DNA from: CBFIDE01 sp965661265
GTDB lineage: Bacteria > Bacteroidota > Bacteroidia > Flavobacteriales > Schleiferiaceae
Length of the DNA: 64,000 nt
NCBI GenBank assembly: GCA_965661265.1
Contig: CBFIDE010000005.1
Coordinates: 1-64,000 of the forward strand
Direction of reading: 5' to 3'
The translations under genes were made by a program, and so were the position numbers. The stretch's first letter is position 1. Each line of letters begins with the position of its first letter. Under the pieces are notes generated by a model. That model did no database searches. It worked only from the letters and a program-made list of their open reading frames with translations, and was not told the origin of the DNA. Positions 15,278 through 25,631 of the stretch are shown in pieces.

Positions 15278-18200
15278 ATGAAAAATAAGATTTTCTTGTT
15301 GTTCGCAGCAATTGTCTTTAGTGGATCTGCCTTTGCACAGTCTATTAATATGCAAAGAAATCAGTCCATAAGCTCTACAGCCTGTAGTGGTCGAGTTTAT
15401 GACCATGGTGGACCTTCAGGTAACTATTTAAATAGCAGTCAAGATTATTTATATATCAGCACAGCTTCTTCTAGTATAGACTTTACAATTAATTCCTTGT
15501 CATTGGAATCTTGTTGTGATCGACTTTATATTTATGATGGAGCTAATTTAGGATCTGCTGTACTTGTTTACCAAGGAACAAGCGCTACTAATTTATCGGT
15601 AACAATAAACAGCGGAAACGCTATTGTACGTTTTTCATCAGATGGCTCTGTAGTTAGATCTGGTTTTGACCTTAGTTGGACTGCAGTGCAGACTACAGCT
15701 CCAGATGCGAGTTTTACAACAAGTACTGTTAATCCTTTGTTTAGAGAGCTGGTTAGTTTTACTAATACATCCACAAACAGCGGATCTTTTGAGTGGCACT
15801 TTGGTGATGGAAATACATCAACAGATGTAAATCCTGTTCATCAGTATACTTCATCAGGTGTTTTTAACGCATACTTAGTTGCAACGGCCTGTGGTTTTGC
15901 AAGTCCGGACACAAGCTTATTACAACAAATTAGTGTTCAAGCGGCACCAACTTTCACTATCAACCCTGATACTTTTAACTTAACAGTTAACTGTGGACAA
16001 AGCTTTGATAGCACACTTACAATTACAAATACTTCTGGTCAACTAAACTATTCGCTCAGTGGAGAGTATCCTAACCAAAACCCTTATTTATTGAATGAGG
16101 GTTTTGAAAATGGATTAGGAGCTTTTACTTCAAATGCCTCTTATACTTCATTTGCCCCAACAACACCATCAACTAATGCTGCTGTTGGAACTTCTTATTT
16201 GAATATGACTTATTCTCAGAACTTTAGAACAGGACTTCAAGCCCAGTTTCCAGGAGATTCTGTGAGTGTTATTTCCTATCATGTTAAGAGTTTAACTACC
16301 AACGCATACAGTAGTGCCATTTATTTCTATGAAGAAGTGAATGGTTTTAATCAGGACATGGTGTCTATGAGAGTTGAGTATAGCAATTTGAGGTTCTTTA
16401 CAAGGTTTGCTACCGTGAGTGTTCCTTTAACTGCCAATTCATGGCACTTTGTTGAATTTAAAAATATTGATTACACTACTAGGACATTTGATATTTATGT
16501 AGATGGGATAGTTGAATATACCGGTGCTACTTTTTTAAGCACCCTCTTTAATAGAATGAACCGTGTTCAAATTGATAATAGAGATTTTAATGATTTTGTT
16601 CATTATGATGATATCAAAATCCTTAAAGTAGCGGAAGATCCTATTAATTTTAGTTCAAATAGTGGAATATTGTTAAGTGGTTCAAACTCAATTAACTTTA
16701 ACGGTTCTACATCCGGCAAGTTGGCGGGCGTTCATAATTATAACATCAAGCTGAGAACTAATGGGGCTGGGGCCGATTCTTTAATTAGCATTCCGGTTAA
16801 CGTAACCGTTTTAGGAGCGGCAGATATGCAAAAGAGTCAGGCTTGTGTTGACTTCGGTAATGTATTTACAAGCAGAACCCAAGCGGATTCTGTAGCTATT
16901 TATAATTTGGGCTGTGATACCTTAGAGGTTACTAATATTATTTCTAGCAATGCTGACTTTGGAGTTCGCTCAACTCAGTTTGATCTATTGCCTTTTGATA
17001 CGGCTTATGTTTATATTGATTTTAACCCAACAACAATCGGTTCTTTTAATGACACTCTAAGGCTTATAAGCAATATTGGTGATAGTACTATTTGTGTTAG
17101 TGGCGTTGGAACAGGAAGTTCAGAAATAGAAACGGATAGTTTGTCCTATACTCTTCACACAACAAATTGTAATGATTCCATTCCTTTCTCATTTTACATC
17201 CTTAATACGGGATTAGATACATTGGACTTTAGTATTAATGCTGGAGGATCCTTATTCTTTGATGATTTTGAATCAAGTACGTTTAATTCTAGTCTATGGT
17301 CAAGTACGGGTAGTGTTATAATAGATCAAAATTGTGGTGTTGTCAGTGGAACAAATAGGGCTGGTTTTATTGGAACTAACAGGAATTTGAGAACTGTTAG
17401 TATAAACGCAATTATTGATTCGGTTGCATTCCATGTTCAACCTGGATTTGGTTCTACTAATTGTGAGAGACCCGATGGAGGTGAAAATCTTAATGTTTAT
17501 GCCATAATCAATGGTGGTGCGGCTCAGTATATTGGAAATGTGTTAAATTTTGCTTCAGCTGGAAGAGTTTCTTTTGCTGTTCCTTCAATGAATGCGGGTG
17601 ATAATGTTCAAATTTTAATTTCTCAAACTAATTATACAGGATCTACATATGATCATTACGGAATAGATGACTTTGAACTAATAGGAACTGGTTCCAATGC
17701 TGGTTTTACACCTAGTTCTGGAACAGTTTCAGTAGGTGATAGCATTTTAATAAATACCTATATTCTAACTGCCAACTTGCTTAATGGAACTTATAATAGA
17801 GATGTAAATATTAGCACAAACGATGCCACTGATAGTACATTCATAGTGCCTGTAACTCTTATTATAAATGGGGAGTCTGATTTAGTAGGTCCTCTAGCAT
17901 GTTTGAACCTTGGCTCAGTACAAAAGACTCAAACGATTAGTGATTCGTTTAAAATATATAATTACGGATGCGATAGCGCGACAATCAATCTGATCACTTC
18001 AACCAACGTTTATGCCAATATTCTGACGGATACAACTGAATATAAAGTACTAGCTAATGATAGTATAATGGTTTTCCTGGATATCACAGGAACTAATGTT
18101 GGAAACAATATTATGGATACAGTATTCTTATCATCAGCAGATACGACCCTAGCAGTTTGTATAAATTATTCAGTAGAAGGTTTGCCAAATGCATCATTTA

Positions 18201-21127
18201 CTCCGGATTCCATATCGACTTCATTCACTTCGTGTAACGATAGTTCAGTCTTTGACTTGACGCTATTTAATATTGCCGGTGAGGATAGCTTAGATTACAA
18301 ACTTCTTGGTGCAAATGGTAGTGGGAGTTCTAATGTGGTTGTTTATTCTTTCGGAGCATCTTTTACTGAGCGAAACAATGTTATTACCATGTTAGGTAAT
18401 TTACCTGATGTAAATTATGTAGAGTATGTTAATCAACTTGATCTACAGGATATGTTAGATACATCGGGAATATTAATAATTCCAGAAATTTCAAGCTTTT
18501 CAGTGTACAATACCTTAATCACTCAGGATTCTTCTATTATAAAAGCATTTGTGAGAGATGGAAATAGTATTCTTTATTTGGGTAATGACGAAAGAACTTT
18601 AAATAACACAGGAATTTTCAGTTCGTCTTTTGACCAAGGATACTCAGGAAGTGTAACTGTAACAAGTCCAAATCATCCCATCTTTGCAGGAGTGAGTAGC
18701 ACCAGTATTCCAAACGCAAGTGCTATGCGTCCACAAAATACTCTGAGTGGAACCATATTAGCTGAAGCGGGTTCATCAACCGTGGGAGCGGTTGCGGAAA
18801 CAACTTATGGAAAAGGAAGAGCGTTATATTTAGGCTGGGATTATTTCCAATATTCTGGTCTAGCCAATGAAATAATATTCAATAATTCAATTGAGTATCT
18901 TAGGAATACAAGCTTGCCGGACTATATAAGTGTAAGTCCAGATAGTGGAAGTTTTGCTGCAAACGATAGTGCAGTTATGTCCGTTCAAATCAGTACTAGA
19001 GGCTTACTAAATGGTACTTATAGATTTGAAATGGAAGTAGAAACCAATGATCCTCTGAATCCTCTATTGATCATTCCTATTAGCTTTGATGTAACAGGTA
19101 CACCTGAGCTTGATGTCTTAGATGTGGCCTGTGTCTCTTTTGATTCTATCCAGCAAGGAGCTAGTTTAATAGATACTATTAGAGTGGTAAATGTTGGATG
19201 TGATACCTTAAGTATTGACAGTACTGATGCAATCGGTTCATTTGACTTACTGAATCTACCTGTTCAGATCGCTCCAGGAGATACTGCATTCTTGAATTTA
19301 GAATTCTCTCCACTAAATGTGAGTACAAATACAGATACATTTAATGTATATACCAACGATACTATTTTTACTATTTGTGCAGATGGAGACGGAATAGGTG
19401 CTCCAATTTTAAACCTAGGAATGGATACACTTGAAGTGGACCTGAATAAATGTAAAATTTTCAAGACTGTTCAGCTTCCTGTTGGAAATACTGGGCAGGG
19501 CGTATTATCATATGATATGAGTATTGGGGATTATGAAGCTATAAGCAATATTAGTTATAATACCGCTGGCGCGATTACAACACATAATTTTAGCGGCGTT
19601 CCAAGCTCAGATACTCTTCAAGTAAGAATAGTTGTTAAAGGAGATTATGATGACTATTATGAAAGAACCTATATTAATTTAGATGGAACTTATAATTATG
19701 GATATTTCTATGATAATAATTTGAACCATGTTAATGATACTCTTGAATTTGAGTTGTATGGATTTAATGTTCAGAACTTTACAAGTGACGGGCTATTTTC
19801 TGTAAGGCTATCAAATTCAACTAGTATAGATGGAAGCACAGGGTCATTCCATGAGGTATATGTCAGATTTAAGAGCAATACTTCATGGGTAAGTATTAGT
19901 GGCTCTACTTCAGGTACAGTTCCTATTAATAGTAGTGTGAATAAGAATTTGGTGTTTGTTGCTAACACTTTACCTGTTGGAACATACTTTACATCTATTA
20001 ATTTTGCTACTAATCAAGCAGGAAACCCAATTCAAAAATTACCAGTTAAGCTGAATGTTGTTAGTCAGCCAGAAATGGTGCTTTCTGATACTTGTATCCT
20101 ATACCAAAGAACACTGATAGGCGACACAAATACTGAAAGATTAGTAATCTATAATGATGGATGTACACCTTTAGATGTGACTAGCATTCTTTCTACAGAA
20201 CCAGATGTAAAGGTCAATCCTTCCTCAGCTCTCAATATCGCTGTTGGAGATAGTGCTGTCGTCATGGTTTCATTTATTCCTACTCAAATAAGGGTTTATA
20301 ATTCTACATTGATAGTTTCAAGTAATGATACCAATGAGTTTATTTGTGTTCAAGGATTAGGAGAGGCCTTACCAGTTGCTGCTTTTAATTTGAGCATTGA
20401 GGATCCCTGTAAAGCGGAAATTCTATGTACTGATAACTCACTGAATGATCCAACGGGTCATTTATGGGATTTTGGTGATGGAAATGTGAGCAACCAAAAA
20501 AGTCCTACCCACTTTTATCAGTCTGCAGGAACATATCGCGTGAAGCTTAGAGTAGTAAACGCCGCTGGCCTGGATACTACTTCAGAATTAGTAACTGTTG
20601 ATCCTCTAATCGCTCAATTGGGAACGGCTAGTGATACTGTTCAATTAAATGATACAATTAGCTTTAGTGACTTAAGTGTTGGTACACCTACCTCTTGGTC
20701 ATGGAATTTTGATGATGGTACTTTAGATACTACTCAGAACCCAACTCATGTGTTTATTACTCAAGGTAGATACGATATTAGTCTTACCGTTTCTGATGCT
20801 AGAGGATGTTCTGAAACTGTTACAAGAAGGATAAGAGTAATTAATAGCATTGGTATTGAGGAATTAAGCAATTTAAATAGTATATCCTTATTCCCTAATC
20901 CAAGTAAGGACTTTGTCTATTTAGAAGCTGATATAAATGGAGATGCTATTATTAGTTATGAATTATATAGCTCTCAAGGAAAGCTAATTCTTTCAAGTAA
21001 ATTTAACTCTAATGAAAGAGAGGGGTTGGACTTAAAGGAATATGCTGCCGGTGTATATTATCTTAGACTTAGGGAAGAAGGGTCTTCAGAAATAAGCACA
21101 ATGAAATTTGTGAAGGCAGCTAAATAA
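15278..21127 (+). CDS. Giant T9SS surface protein: CUB, PKD, ASH repeats, sorting domain
   Basis: 1949 residues. Signal peptide to about 20 (AFAQ). About 30-140 is a CUB-like sandwich (YDHGGPSGNY, CCDRLYIYDG, VRFSSDGSV). About 145-225 is a PKD domain (FEWHFGDGNTS). A laminin-G-like segment follows (about 280-460). Four or more choice-of-anchor-D/ASH-type repeats come next, each with ACV.FG(S/N)V, a D(S/T)..(I/V).N.GCDTL strand and a F.PT..G..NDTL end. One region (about 1010-1180) instead looks like a glutamine-amidotransferase-like fold (YGKGRALYLGWDYFQ). Two PKD domains (about 1700-1860) precede the T9SS type A sorting domain (SLFPNPSKD...). No catalytic set is evident; adhesion or surface scaffolding is likely. 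The ATG at 15278 directly precedes the signal peptide. Confidence 0.88.
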   Translation: MKNKIFLLFAAIVFSGSAFAQSINMQRNQSISSTACSGRVYDHGGPSGNYLNSSQDYLYISTASSSIDFTINSLSLESCCDRLYIYDGANLGSAVLVYQGTSATNLSVTINSGNAIVRFSSDGSVVRSGFDLSWTAVQTTAPDASFTTSTVNPLFRELVSFTNTSTNSGSFEWHFGDGNTSTDVNPVHQYTSSGVFNAYLVATACGFASPDTSLLQQISVQAAPTFTINPDTFNLTVNCGQSFDSTLTITNTSGQLNYSLSGEYPNQNPYLLNEGFENGLGAFTSNASYTSFAPTTPSTNAAVGTSYLNMTYSQNFRTGLQAQFPGDSVSVISYHVKSLTTNAYSSAIYFYEEVNGFNQDMVSMRVEYSNLRFFTRFATVSVPLTANSWHFVEFKNIDYTTRTFDIYVDGIVEYTGATFLSTLFNRMNRVQIDNRDFNDFVHYDDIKILKVAEDPINFSSNSGILLSGSNSINFNGSTSGKLAGVHNYNIKLRTNGAGADSLISIPVNVTVLGAADMQKSQACVDFGNVFTSRTQADSVAIYNLGCDTLEVTNIISSNADFGVRSTQFDLLPFDTAYVYIDFNPTTIGSFNDTLRLISNIGDSTICVSGVGTGSSEIETDSLSYTLHTTNCNDSIPFSFYILNTGLDTLDFSINAGGSLFFDDFESSTFNSSLWSSTGSVIIDQNCGVVSGTNRAGFIGTNRNLRTVSINAIIDSVAFHVQPGFGSTNCERPDGGENLNVYAIINGGAAQYIGNVLNFASAGRVSFAVPSMNAGDNVQILISQTNYTGSTYDHYGIDDFELIGTGSNAGFTPSSGTVSVGDSILINTYILTANLLNGTYNRDVNISTNDATDSTFIVPVTLIINGESDLVGPLACLNLGSVQKTQTISDSFKIYNYGCDSATINLITSTNVYANILTDTTEYKVLANDSIMVFLDITGTNVGNNIMDTVFLSSADTTLAVCINYSVEGLPNASFTPDSISTSFTSCNDSSVFDLTLFNIAGEDSLDYKLLGANGSGSSNVVVYSFGASFTERNNVITMLGNLPDVNYVEYVNQLDLQDMLDTSGILIIPEISSFSVYNTLITQDSSIIKAFVRDGNSILYLGNDERTLNNTGIFSSSFDQGYSGSVTVTSPNHPIFAGVSSTSIPNASAMRPQNTLSGTILAEAGSSTVGAVAETTYGKGRALYLGWDYFQYSGLANEIIFNNSIEYLRNTSLPDYISVSPDSGSFAANDSAVMSVQISTRGLLNGTYRFEMEVETNDPLNPLLIIPISFDVTGTPELDVLDVACVSFDSIQQGASLIDTIRVVNVGCDTLSIDSTDAIGSFDLLNLPVQIAPGDTAFLNLEFSPLNVSTNTDTFNVYTNDTIFTICADGDGIGAPILNLGMDTLEVDLNKCKIFKTVQLPVGNTGQGVLSYDMSIGDYEAISNISYNTAGAITTHNFSGVPSSDTLQVRIVVKGDYDDYYERTYINLDGTYNYGYFYDNNLNHVNDTLEFELYGFNVQNFTSDGLFSVRLSNSTSIDGSTGSFHEVYVRFKSNTSWVSISGSTSGTVPINSSVNKNLVFVANTLPVGTYFTSINFATNQAGNPIQKLPVKLNVVSQPEMVLSDTCILYQRTLIGDTNTERLVIYNDGCTPLDVTSILSTEPDVKVNPSSALNIAVGDSAVVMVSFIPTQIRVYNSTLIVSSNDTNEFICVQGLGEALPVAAFNLSIEDPCKAEILCTDNSLNDPTGHLWDFGDGNVSNQKSPTHFYQSAGTYRVKLRVVNAAGLDTTSELVTVDPLIAQLGTASDTVQLNDTISFSDLSVGTPTSWSWNFDDGTLDTTQNPTHVFITQGRYDISLTVSDARGCSETVTRRIRVINSIGIEELSNLNSISLFPNPSKDFVYLEADINGDAIISYELYSSQGKLILSSKFNSNEREGLDLKEYAAGVYYLRLREEGSSEISTMKFVKAAK

Positions 21128-21146
21128 GACCCTGATTTATTCGCAT

Positions 21147-21179
21147 AAAAAAAGCCTCGATTTTCATCGAGGCTTTTTT
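21147..21179. terminator. Bidirectional intrinsic terminator
   Basis: AAAAAAGCCTCGA and TCGAGGCTTTTTT form a 13-base stem around TTTTCA with A/T tracts on both sides. It serves the giant T9SS gene and the convergent GAPDH gene. Confidence 0.92.
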
Positions 21180-21198
21180 AGTTCAATAGTTATTGATT

Positions 21199-22650
21199 TT
21201 AGTAATAACGCTTTCTTCTAACTTCAGAAATGTATTTACTCAATCTAATTACTTGTCGTGTATAACCGTATTCATTATCGTACCAAACGTAAAGAACTAA
21301 GTTTTTTCCATCAGGAGATACAATAGTTGCATTACTATCAAAAACAGAGGGGCAAGAGTTTCCAACTATATCAGATGATACTAACTCATTACTCATGCTG
21401 TAATTAATTTGCTCAACTAAATTACCTTCTAATGCTGCTGATCTTAATGCTTCATTTACATCGGCAACAGAAGTTTTCTTATCAACAGTAAGATTTAAAA
21501 TTGCTAATGAACCATTTGGAACAGGTACACGAATAGCGTTAGATGTAAGCTTTCCTTCTAGTTGAGGTAAGGCTTTACTCACGGCTTTTCCAGCTCCAGT
21601 TTCAGTAATTACCATATTTAGTCCAGCAGCTCTTCCTCTTCTGTACTTACTGTGCATATTGTCAACCAAATTTTGATCATTGGTATAAGCATGAACAGTT
21701 TCAATATGACCTTTTTCTACACCAAATGCATCTTCGATTACCTTTAATACTGGAGTAATTGCATTAGTAGTACAAGAAGCTGCAGAGAATATATTTACTG
21801 TCTTAGGATCAAAGTTTGTTTGATTAACACCATGAACAATATTAGGAACGTTTTTTCCTGGGGCAGTTAAAAGAACTTTTGTTGCTCCTTTTGCTTTAAG
21901 ATGTCTTGCAAGCTCTACATCATCTCTGAAAGCACCTGTATTGTCAATTACAAGGGCATCATTAATGCTGTAAGCAGTATAGTCAATATCTTCTGGTGCT
22001 TTTGCAGCGATCATTTGAACATAGCGACCGTTTATAATTAAAGCTTTATTCTCAATATCTGCATTCACAGTTCCTGGGAAAGGACCGTGCACAGAATCAT
22101 CCCTTAATAAAGAAGCTCTTTTTTCTAGACTTGTGGCATCTTCGCCTCGAGTAACAATAGCTCTAAGTCTTAATTGTTCTCCTTTTCCTTCTTGAGCGAT
22201 AAGCTCTCTAGCAACAAGTCTCCCGATTCTTCCGAAACCATATAGAACAACGTCCTTAGGCTTGGCTTCAGACTTATTAGAGTCTCCAATAAAATTAGCC
22301 AGCTTAGCCTCTAAAAAATCTTTTTTAGATGAAAAGTTAGCTCCTTCATCCATCCATTCACTTGCGATTTTACCAATATCCATTCTTGCAGGCGCAAGAT
22401 CTAATTGATTCAACTCACTCAAAAGTGCAGTAGTATCAAAGATGCTTATCTCCTTACCAACAAATTTGTGAGCGTAATCATGAAGATTTAAGATCTCACT
22501 ACTTCTCTTATCAATTAGTTGATTTCTGAATAATACAGTTTCTACTCCTTTGTCAAGGTGCAGCTCACTAATGTGTGTAATAAATTTAGTAGATGCCTTT
22601 TCTTTGTCGATTTGCTCCATTAGAGAGCTTTGGTAGTTTACTTCAGCCAT
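21199..22650 (-). CDS. Glyceraldehyde-3-phosphate dehydrogenase, long form
   Basis: 483 residues against about 335 for the common enzyme: an N-terminal extension of about 130 residues precedes the Rossmann motif YGFGRIGR (137-144). The catalytic motif SAASCTTNAITP places the nucleophile at Cys293, and HTETVHAYT-type His (in IETVHAYTNDQ) follows. Where glycolytic NAD enzymes carry the acidic residue that reads the NAD ribose (IND-L), this protein has IVTRGED, with Arg, so NADP use is possible. It phosphorylates and oxidises glyceraldehyde 3-phosphate reversibly; the long form may favour gluconeogenesis. Transcribed alone from a TACATTTG promoter. Confidence 0.93.
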   Translation of the reverse strand: MAEVNYQSSLMEQIDKEKASTKFITHISELHLDKGVETVLFRNQLIDKRSSEILNLHDYAHKFVGKEISIFDTTALLSELNQLDLAPARMDIGKIASEWMDEGANFSSKKDFLEAKLANFIGDSNKSEAKPKDVVLYGFGRIGRLVARELIAQEGKGEQLRLRAIVTRGEDATSLEKRASLLRDDSVHGPFPGTVNADIENKALIINGRYVQMIAAKAPEDIDYTAYSINDALVIDNTGAFRDDVELARHLKAKGATKVLLTAPGKNVPNIVHGVNQTNFDPKTVNIFSAASCTTNAITPVLKVIEDAFGVEKGHIETVHAYTNDQNLVDNMHSKYRRGRAAGLNMVITETGAGKAVSKALPQLEGKLTSNAIRVPVPNGSLAILNLTVDKKTSVADVNEALRSAALEGNLVEQINYSMSNELVSSDIVGNSCPSVFDSNATIVSPDGKNLVLYVWYDNEYGYTRQVIRLSKYISEVRRKRYY

Positions 22651-22684
22651 TGTAAATTATTAGGGTTTTATATTTTACAGCCTG

Positions 22685-22692
22685 CAAATGTA
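22685..22692 (-). promoter_or_regulatory. -7 box of the long GAPDH gene
   Basis: TACATTTG on the minus strand matches TAnnTTTG and lies 34 bases before the ATG at 22650. Confidence 0.6.
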
Positions 22693-22723
22693 GTTTTTTA
22701 AAATATTATTTTATGTGGCTTAT

Positions 22724-22758
22724 AAAAAAATAAAGACCTCGTTATGAGGCCTTTATTT
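22724..22758 (-). terminator. Intrinsic terminator of the HtrA gene
   Basis: On the minus strand AAATAAAGGCCTC pairs with GAGGTCTTTATTT around ATAAC and is followed by T residues. It lies between the HtrA stop at 22786 and the GAPDH promoter. Confidence 0.85.
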
Positions 22759-22785
22759 ACAAACTTTAATATGAGATGAAGCTTA

Positions 22786-24219
22786 TTAATATCCAAAGGC
22801 ATAATACTTCATTTTGCCAGTAGGGGTATAGCCTTGTATAATAACTGGATCATCTTTGGATAATCCTTTGACAGATAAATTTAAATCTTCAATAGTTTTA
22901 ATTTTTCTTCTATTGATACTTGTAATAACAAAGCCTGAAGGGATCTTTAAATCTGCAAAAATACCTCCATTAACCTCTAGTACTTCAATTCCATAATCAA
23001 TCTTTAATTCGGATGATTTAGCACTACTAATAGGCTCTAATTTACAGCCCAAAAGTTTTACGAAGGTATCATCACCTTTTCTAATTAGGTCGGTATTTCC
23101 GTTAACATTTCTAAGAACTACATTATAATTCTTAATAACACCATTTCTGTTTATTCTGACTTGCACTTCATCACCAGGCCTTTTTCTACCTATCATTTCC
23201 TGTAGTTGACTACTTTTCTTGATATCAATATTATCAATCGCAGTGATAACATCTCCTTTTTGCAATCCAGCTTCGGAGGCTGCTCCATCTGTAGTTGTAC
23301 CTCCAATATAAACACCTTCGTTAATTTCTAAGTTCTCCTGCTCTATAAGACCAGGACTAAGATCAGAAATGCTAACACCAATAAATGCGCGCTGAACTTT
23401 ACCAAACTCTAGTAAATCCTCTACTACCTTTCGGACAATATTACTAGGCACAGCAAATGAGTAGCCTTCAAAACTTCCAGTATGAGTACTGATAGCAGTA
23501 TTGATTCCAATCAATTCTCCTTTTGTATTTACAAGGGCGCCACCGCTATTTCCAGGATTTACGGCTGCATCCGTTTGAATAAACGACTCGATTGCTGATC
23601 TATCACTTATGATATTAATATCTCTTCCTTTAGCACTGACTATTCCAGCTGTAACCGTTGATGTAAGGTTGAATGGATTTCCTATTGCCAATACCCATTG
23701 CCCTAATCTTACTTCATCGCTATTGCTTAGAGTTAAATATTGCAAACCCTCTTCTTGAATTTTTAAGAGCGCAATGTCTGTAGTTGGATCTGTTCCAATA
23801 ATTTGGGCATCATATTCTCTATCATCATTTAGGCTGACTTTAATTGATTGGGCCTTATTAATAACATGATTATTAGTAACGATATAGCCATCTGTAGAGA
23901 TAATAACACCTGAGCCGGATCCCATTTGAATCCTGGGCTTTGAATTCGCATTAGGATCTCCAAAGAAATAATCAAATGGAGTAGCGTAAACTTCACTTTC
24001 TATCTCAGTTTTAACATGCACCACAGCATGTACAGTGCTTTCGGCAGCAGTAACAAAATCACTTTCTTCAATAGTGTTATAAGAAGTTCTTCGAATTATT
24101 GGAACTTCTTTGATTATCGTATTTACCTTAGGGTCTGTTTTTAAAGCTGTTTCATAAAGGCCAACGACCAGAGCACCTCCTAGTCCACCGATTAAAAATA
24201 TCTTAAGTAAATTTTTCAT
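22786..24219 (-). CDS. HtrA/Deg-family serine protease with two PDZ domains
   Basis: 477 residues. An N-terminal hydrophobic segment (about 6-26) is an uncleaved anchor or signal. The trypsin-like domain (about 50-270) shows the triad in VTNNHVI (His), DIALLKI (Asp) and GNSGGAL (Ser). PDZ1 (about 275-375) contains AFIGVSI and GDVITAIDN; PDZ2 (about 390-477) is divergent, with SGFVITSINRR. It degrades and refolds damaged envelope proteins in the periplasm. The architecture matches DegP/DegQ, although the second PDZ domain is degenerate. It is transcribed divergently from dapF; no clear -7 box is seen (TATATTGT is the nearest). Confidence 0.95.
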   Translation of the reverse strand: MKNLLKIFLIGGLGGALVVGLYETALKTDPKVNTIIKEVPIIRRTSYNTIEESDFVTAAESTVHAVVHVKTEIESEVYATPFDYFFGDPNANSKPRIQMGSGSGVIISTDGYIVTNNHVINKAQSIKVSLNDDREYDAQIIGTDPTTDIALLKIQEEGLQYLTLSNSDEVRLGQWVLAIGNPFNLTSTVTAGIVSAKGRDINIISDRSAIESFIQTDAAVNPGNSGGALVNTKGELIGINTAISTHTGSFEGYSFAVPSNIVRKVVEDLLEFGKVQRAFIGVSISDLSPGLIEQENLEINEGVYIGGTTTDGAASEAGLQKGDVITAIDNIDIKKSSQLQEMIGRKRPGDEVQVRINRNGVIKNYNVVLRNVNGNTDLIRKGDDTFVKLLGCKLEPISSAKSSELKIDYGIEVLEVNGGIFADLKIPSGFVITSINRRKIKTIEDLNLSVKGLSKDDPVIIQGYTPTGKMKYYAFGY

Positions 24220-24325
24220 CTTTACACTTTAATAATTATTTGACAATATACCACCAATAACTATTCCTTCTTTACTCATATTGCGCGTACAGTATTGAAT
24301 TAACAAGATTTTAACTAAAACGTTT

Positions 24326-25114
24326 ATGTCTCTTAAATTTAAGAAATATCAAGGTACCGGTAATGATTTCATCATTTTAGATAATCGTGAATGCTCTTAT
24401 GATGGGCTTGATCAAAAAAGTATTTCTTTTTTGTGTGACAGAAAATTTGGAGTAGGAGCGGATGGCCTTATCTTACTTGAGAGTTCTGTGAATTCAGATT
24501 TTAAAATGGTCTATTATAACTCTGATGGAAATGAAAGTAGCATGTGCGGCAATGGAGGAAGATGTTTGCTGAGATTTGCTAACGATATTGGATTAATTAA
24601 GGAGAGTTACACTTTTGAAGCCATTGATGGTTTGCATCATGGAAAGGTGTTTGAAGATATTGTACATCTTCAAATGATAGATGTTTCATTGCCTATGAAA
24701 CAACAAGGAGCTTTTTTTATTGACACAGGATCACCGCATCATATTGTGTTAAATAGAAAGCTGAGCGATCTTAATCTTGTTAAAGATGCTAAGGAAATAA
24801 GGTATTCTGATTTTTATAAAGAAGAAGGGGTGAATGTGAATTTTGTAGAAGTACTTTCGACTAATTCCATTTCTCTAAGAACTTATGAAAGAGGTGTTGA
24901 AGATGAAACCTTAAGCTGTGGTACTGGTGTAACTGCCGCAGTATTAACTGCTTCGTACAATAAACTATTGGATGATAATAAGGACATTAAAGTGTTTTCT
25001 CAAGGAGGAGAGTTAGCATTGAGTTTTGAGTGTAGCGAAAGTGGTTATACTAATATTTGGCTTAAGGGACCAGCTAAATTTGTGTTTGAGGGAACTATAG
25101 AAATTAATGAATAA
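24326..25114 (+). CDS. dapF: Diaminopimelate epimerase
   Basis: 262 residues. It converts LL- to meso-diaminopimelate for lysine and peptidoglycan synthesis. Both catalytic cysteines are present: Cys74 in SSMCGNGGRC and Cys198 in LSCGTGVTAA. The substrate-binding start KYQGTGNDF and YERGVEDET are also intact. It is the first gene of a four-gene set whose reading frames all overlap (8, 14 and 14 bases), so the downstream genes are likely to be translationally coupled. Confidence 0.97.
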   Translation: MSLKFKKYQGTGNDFIILDNRECSYDGLDQKSISFLCDRKFGVGADGLILLESSVNSDFKMVYYNSDGNESSMCGNGGRCLLRFANDIGLIKESYTFEAIDGLHHGKVFEDIVHLQMIDVSLPMKQQGAFFIDTGSPHHIVLNRKLSDLNLVKDAKEIRYSDFYKEEGVNVNFVEVLSTNSISLRTYERGVEDETLSCGTGVTAAVLTASYNKLLDDNKDIKVFSQGGELALSFECSESGYTNIWLKGPAKFVFEGTIEINE

Positions 25115-25631
25115 GCTTTCTAATACTGTTTATTTGAGGCTGCCTGAGGAAAAGGATGTCGAGCAAATTCTCAATTGGGAAAATGACTCTCGCATATGGC
25201 ATTTGAGTGGAACAGACCGGGCTTATACTATTGATAATATTAAAGATTTAATAGTAAACTTGAAAAAGGGAATTTTAGAGGTTGGTCAGGCAAGATATCT
25301 CATTTGTACTCAAGAAAATTTGACTGTTGGTTGCTTAGATTTATTTAATTATGATTCGCTAAATTCAAGAGCAGGAGTAGGGGTGCTAATAGATAAAAAT
25401 TATAGATCTAGATCTTATGCTAAGAAAGCTCTGGCATTATTGATAGAGCTATGTTTTAACACTTTGCAAATCCATCATTTATATGCTCATATTCAATTAG
25501 AAAACTTAATGAGTATCAAACTTTTTGAAGGACAAAAATTTGAAAAGAAAAGTATACTTAAGGAATGGAATATAGATGGAAATAAATATACAGATGTAGC
25601 TTTATACGAATTGAACCATGTTAAAAAGTAA
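25107..25631 (+). CDS. GNAT-family N-acetyltransferase (RimJ/RimL-like)
   Basis: 174 residues. The N-terminal motif LRLPEEKDVEQILNWENDS is typical of the RimJ/RimL/SpeG branch. The acetyl-CoA loop is represented by VGVLIDKNYRSRSYAKKAL, with the usual Q/R-x-x-G/A glycine replaced by Ser. The closing segment is HIQLENLMSIKLFEGQKF. The substrate is unknown: peptide N-termini, polyamines or cell-wall intermediates are all possible, the last hinted at by the dapF and mltG neighbours. It overlaps dapF by 8 bases and the cytochrome gene by 14. Confidence 0.88.
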   Translation: MNKLSNTVYLRLPEEKDVEQILNWENDSRIWHLSGTDRAYTIDNIKDLIVNLKKGILEVGQARYLICTQENLTVGCLDLFNYDSLNSRAGVGVLIDKNYRSRSYAKKALALLIELCFNTLQIHHLYAHIQLENLMSIKLFEGQKFEKKSILKEWNIDGNKYTDVALYELNHVKK

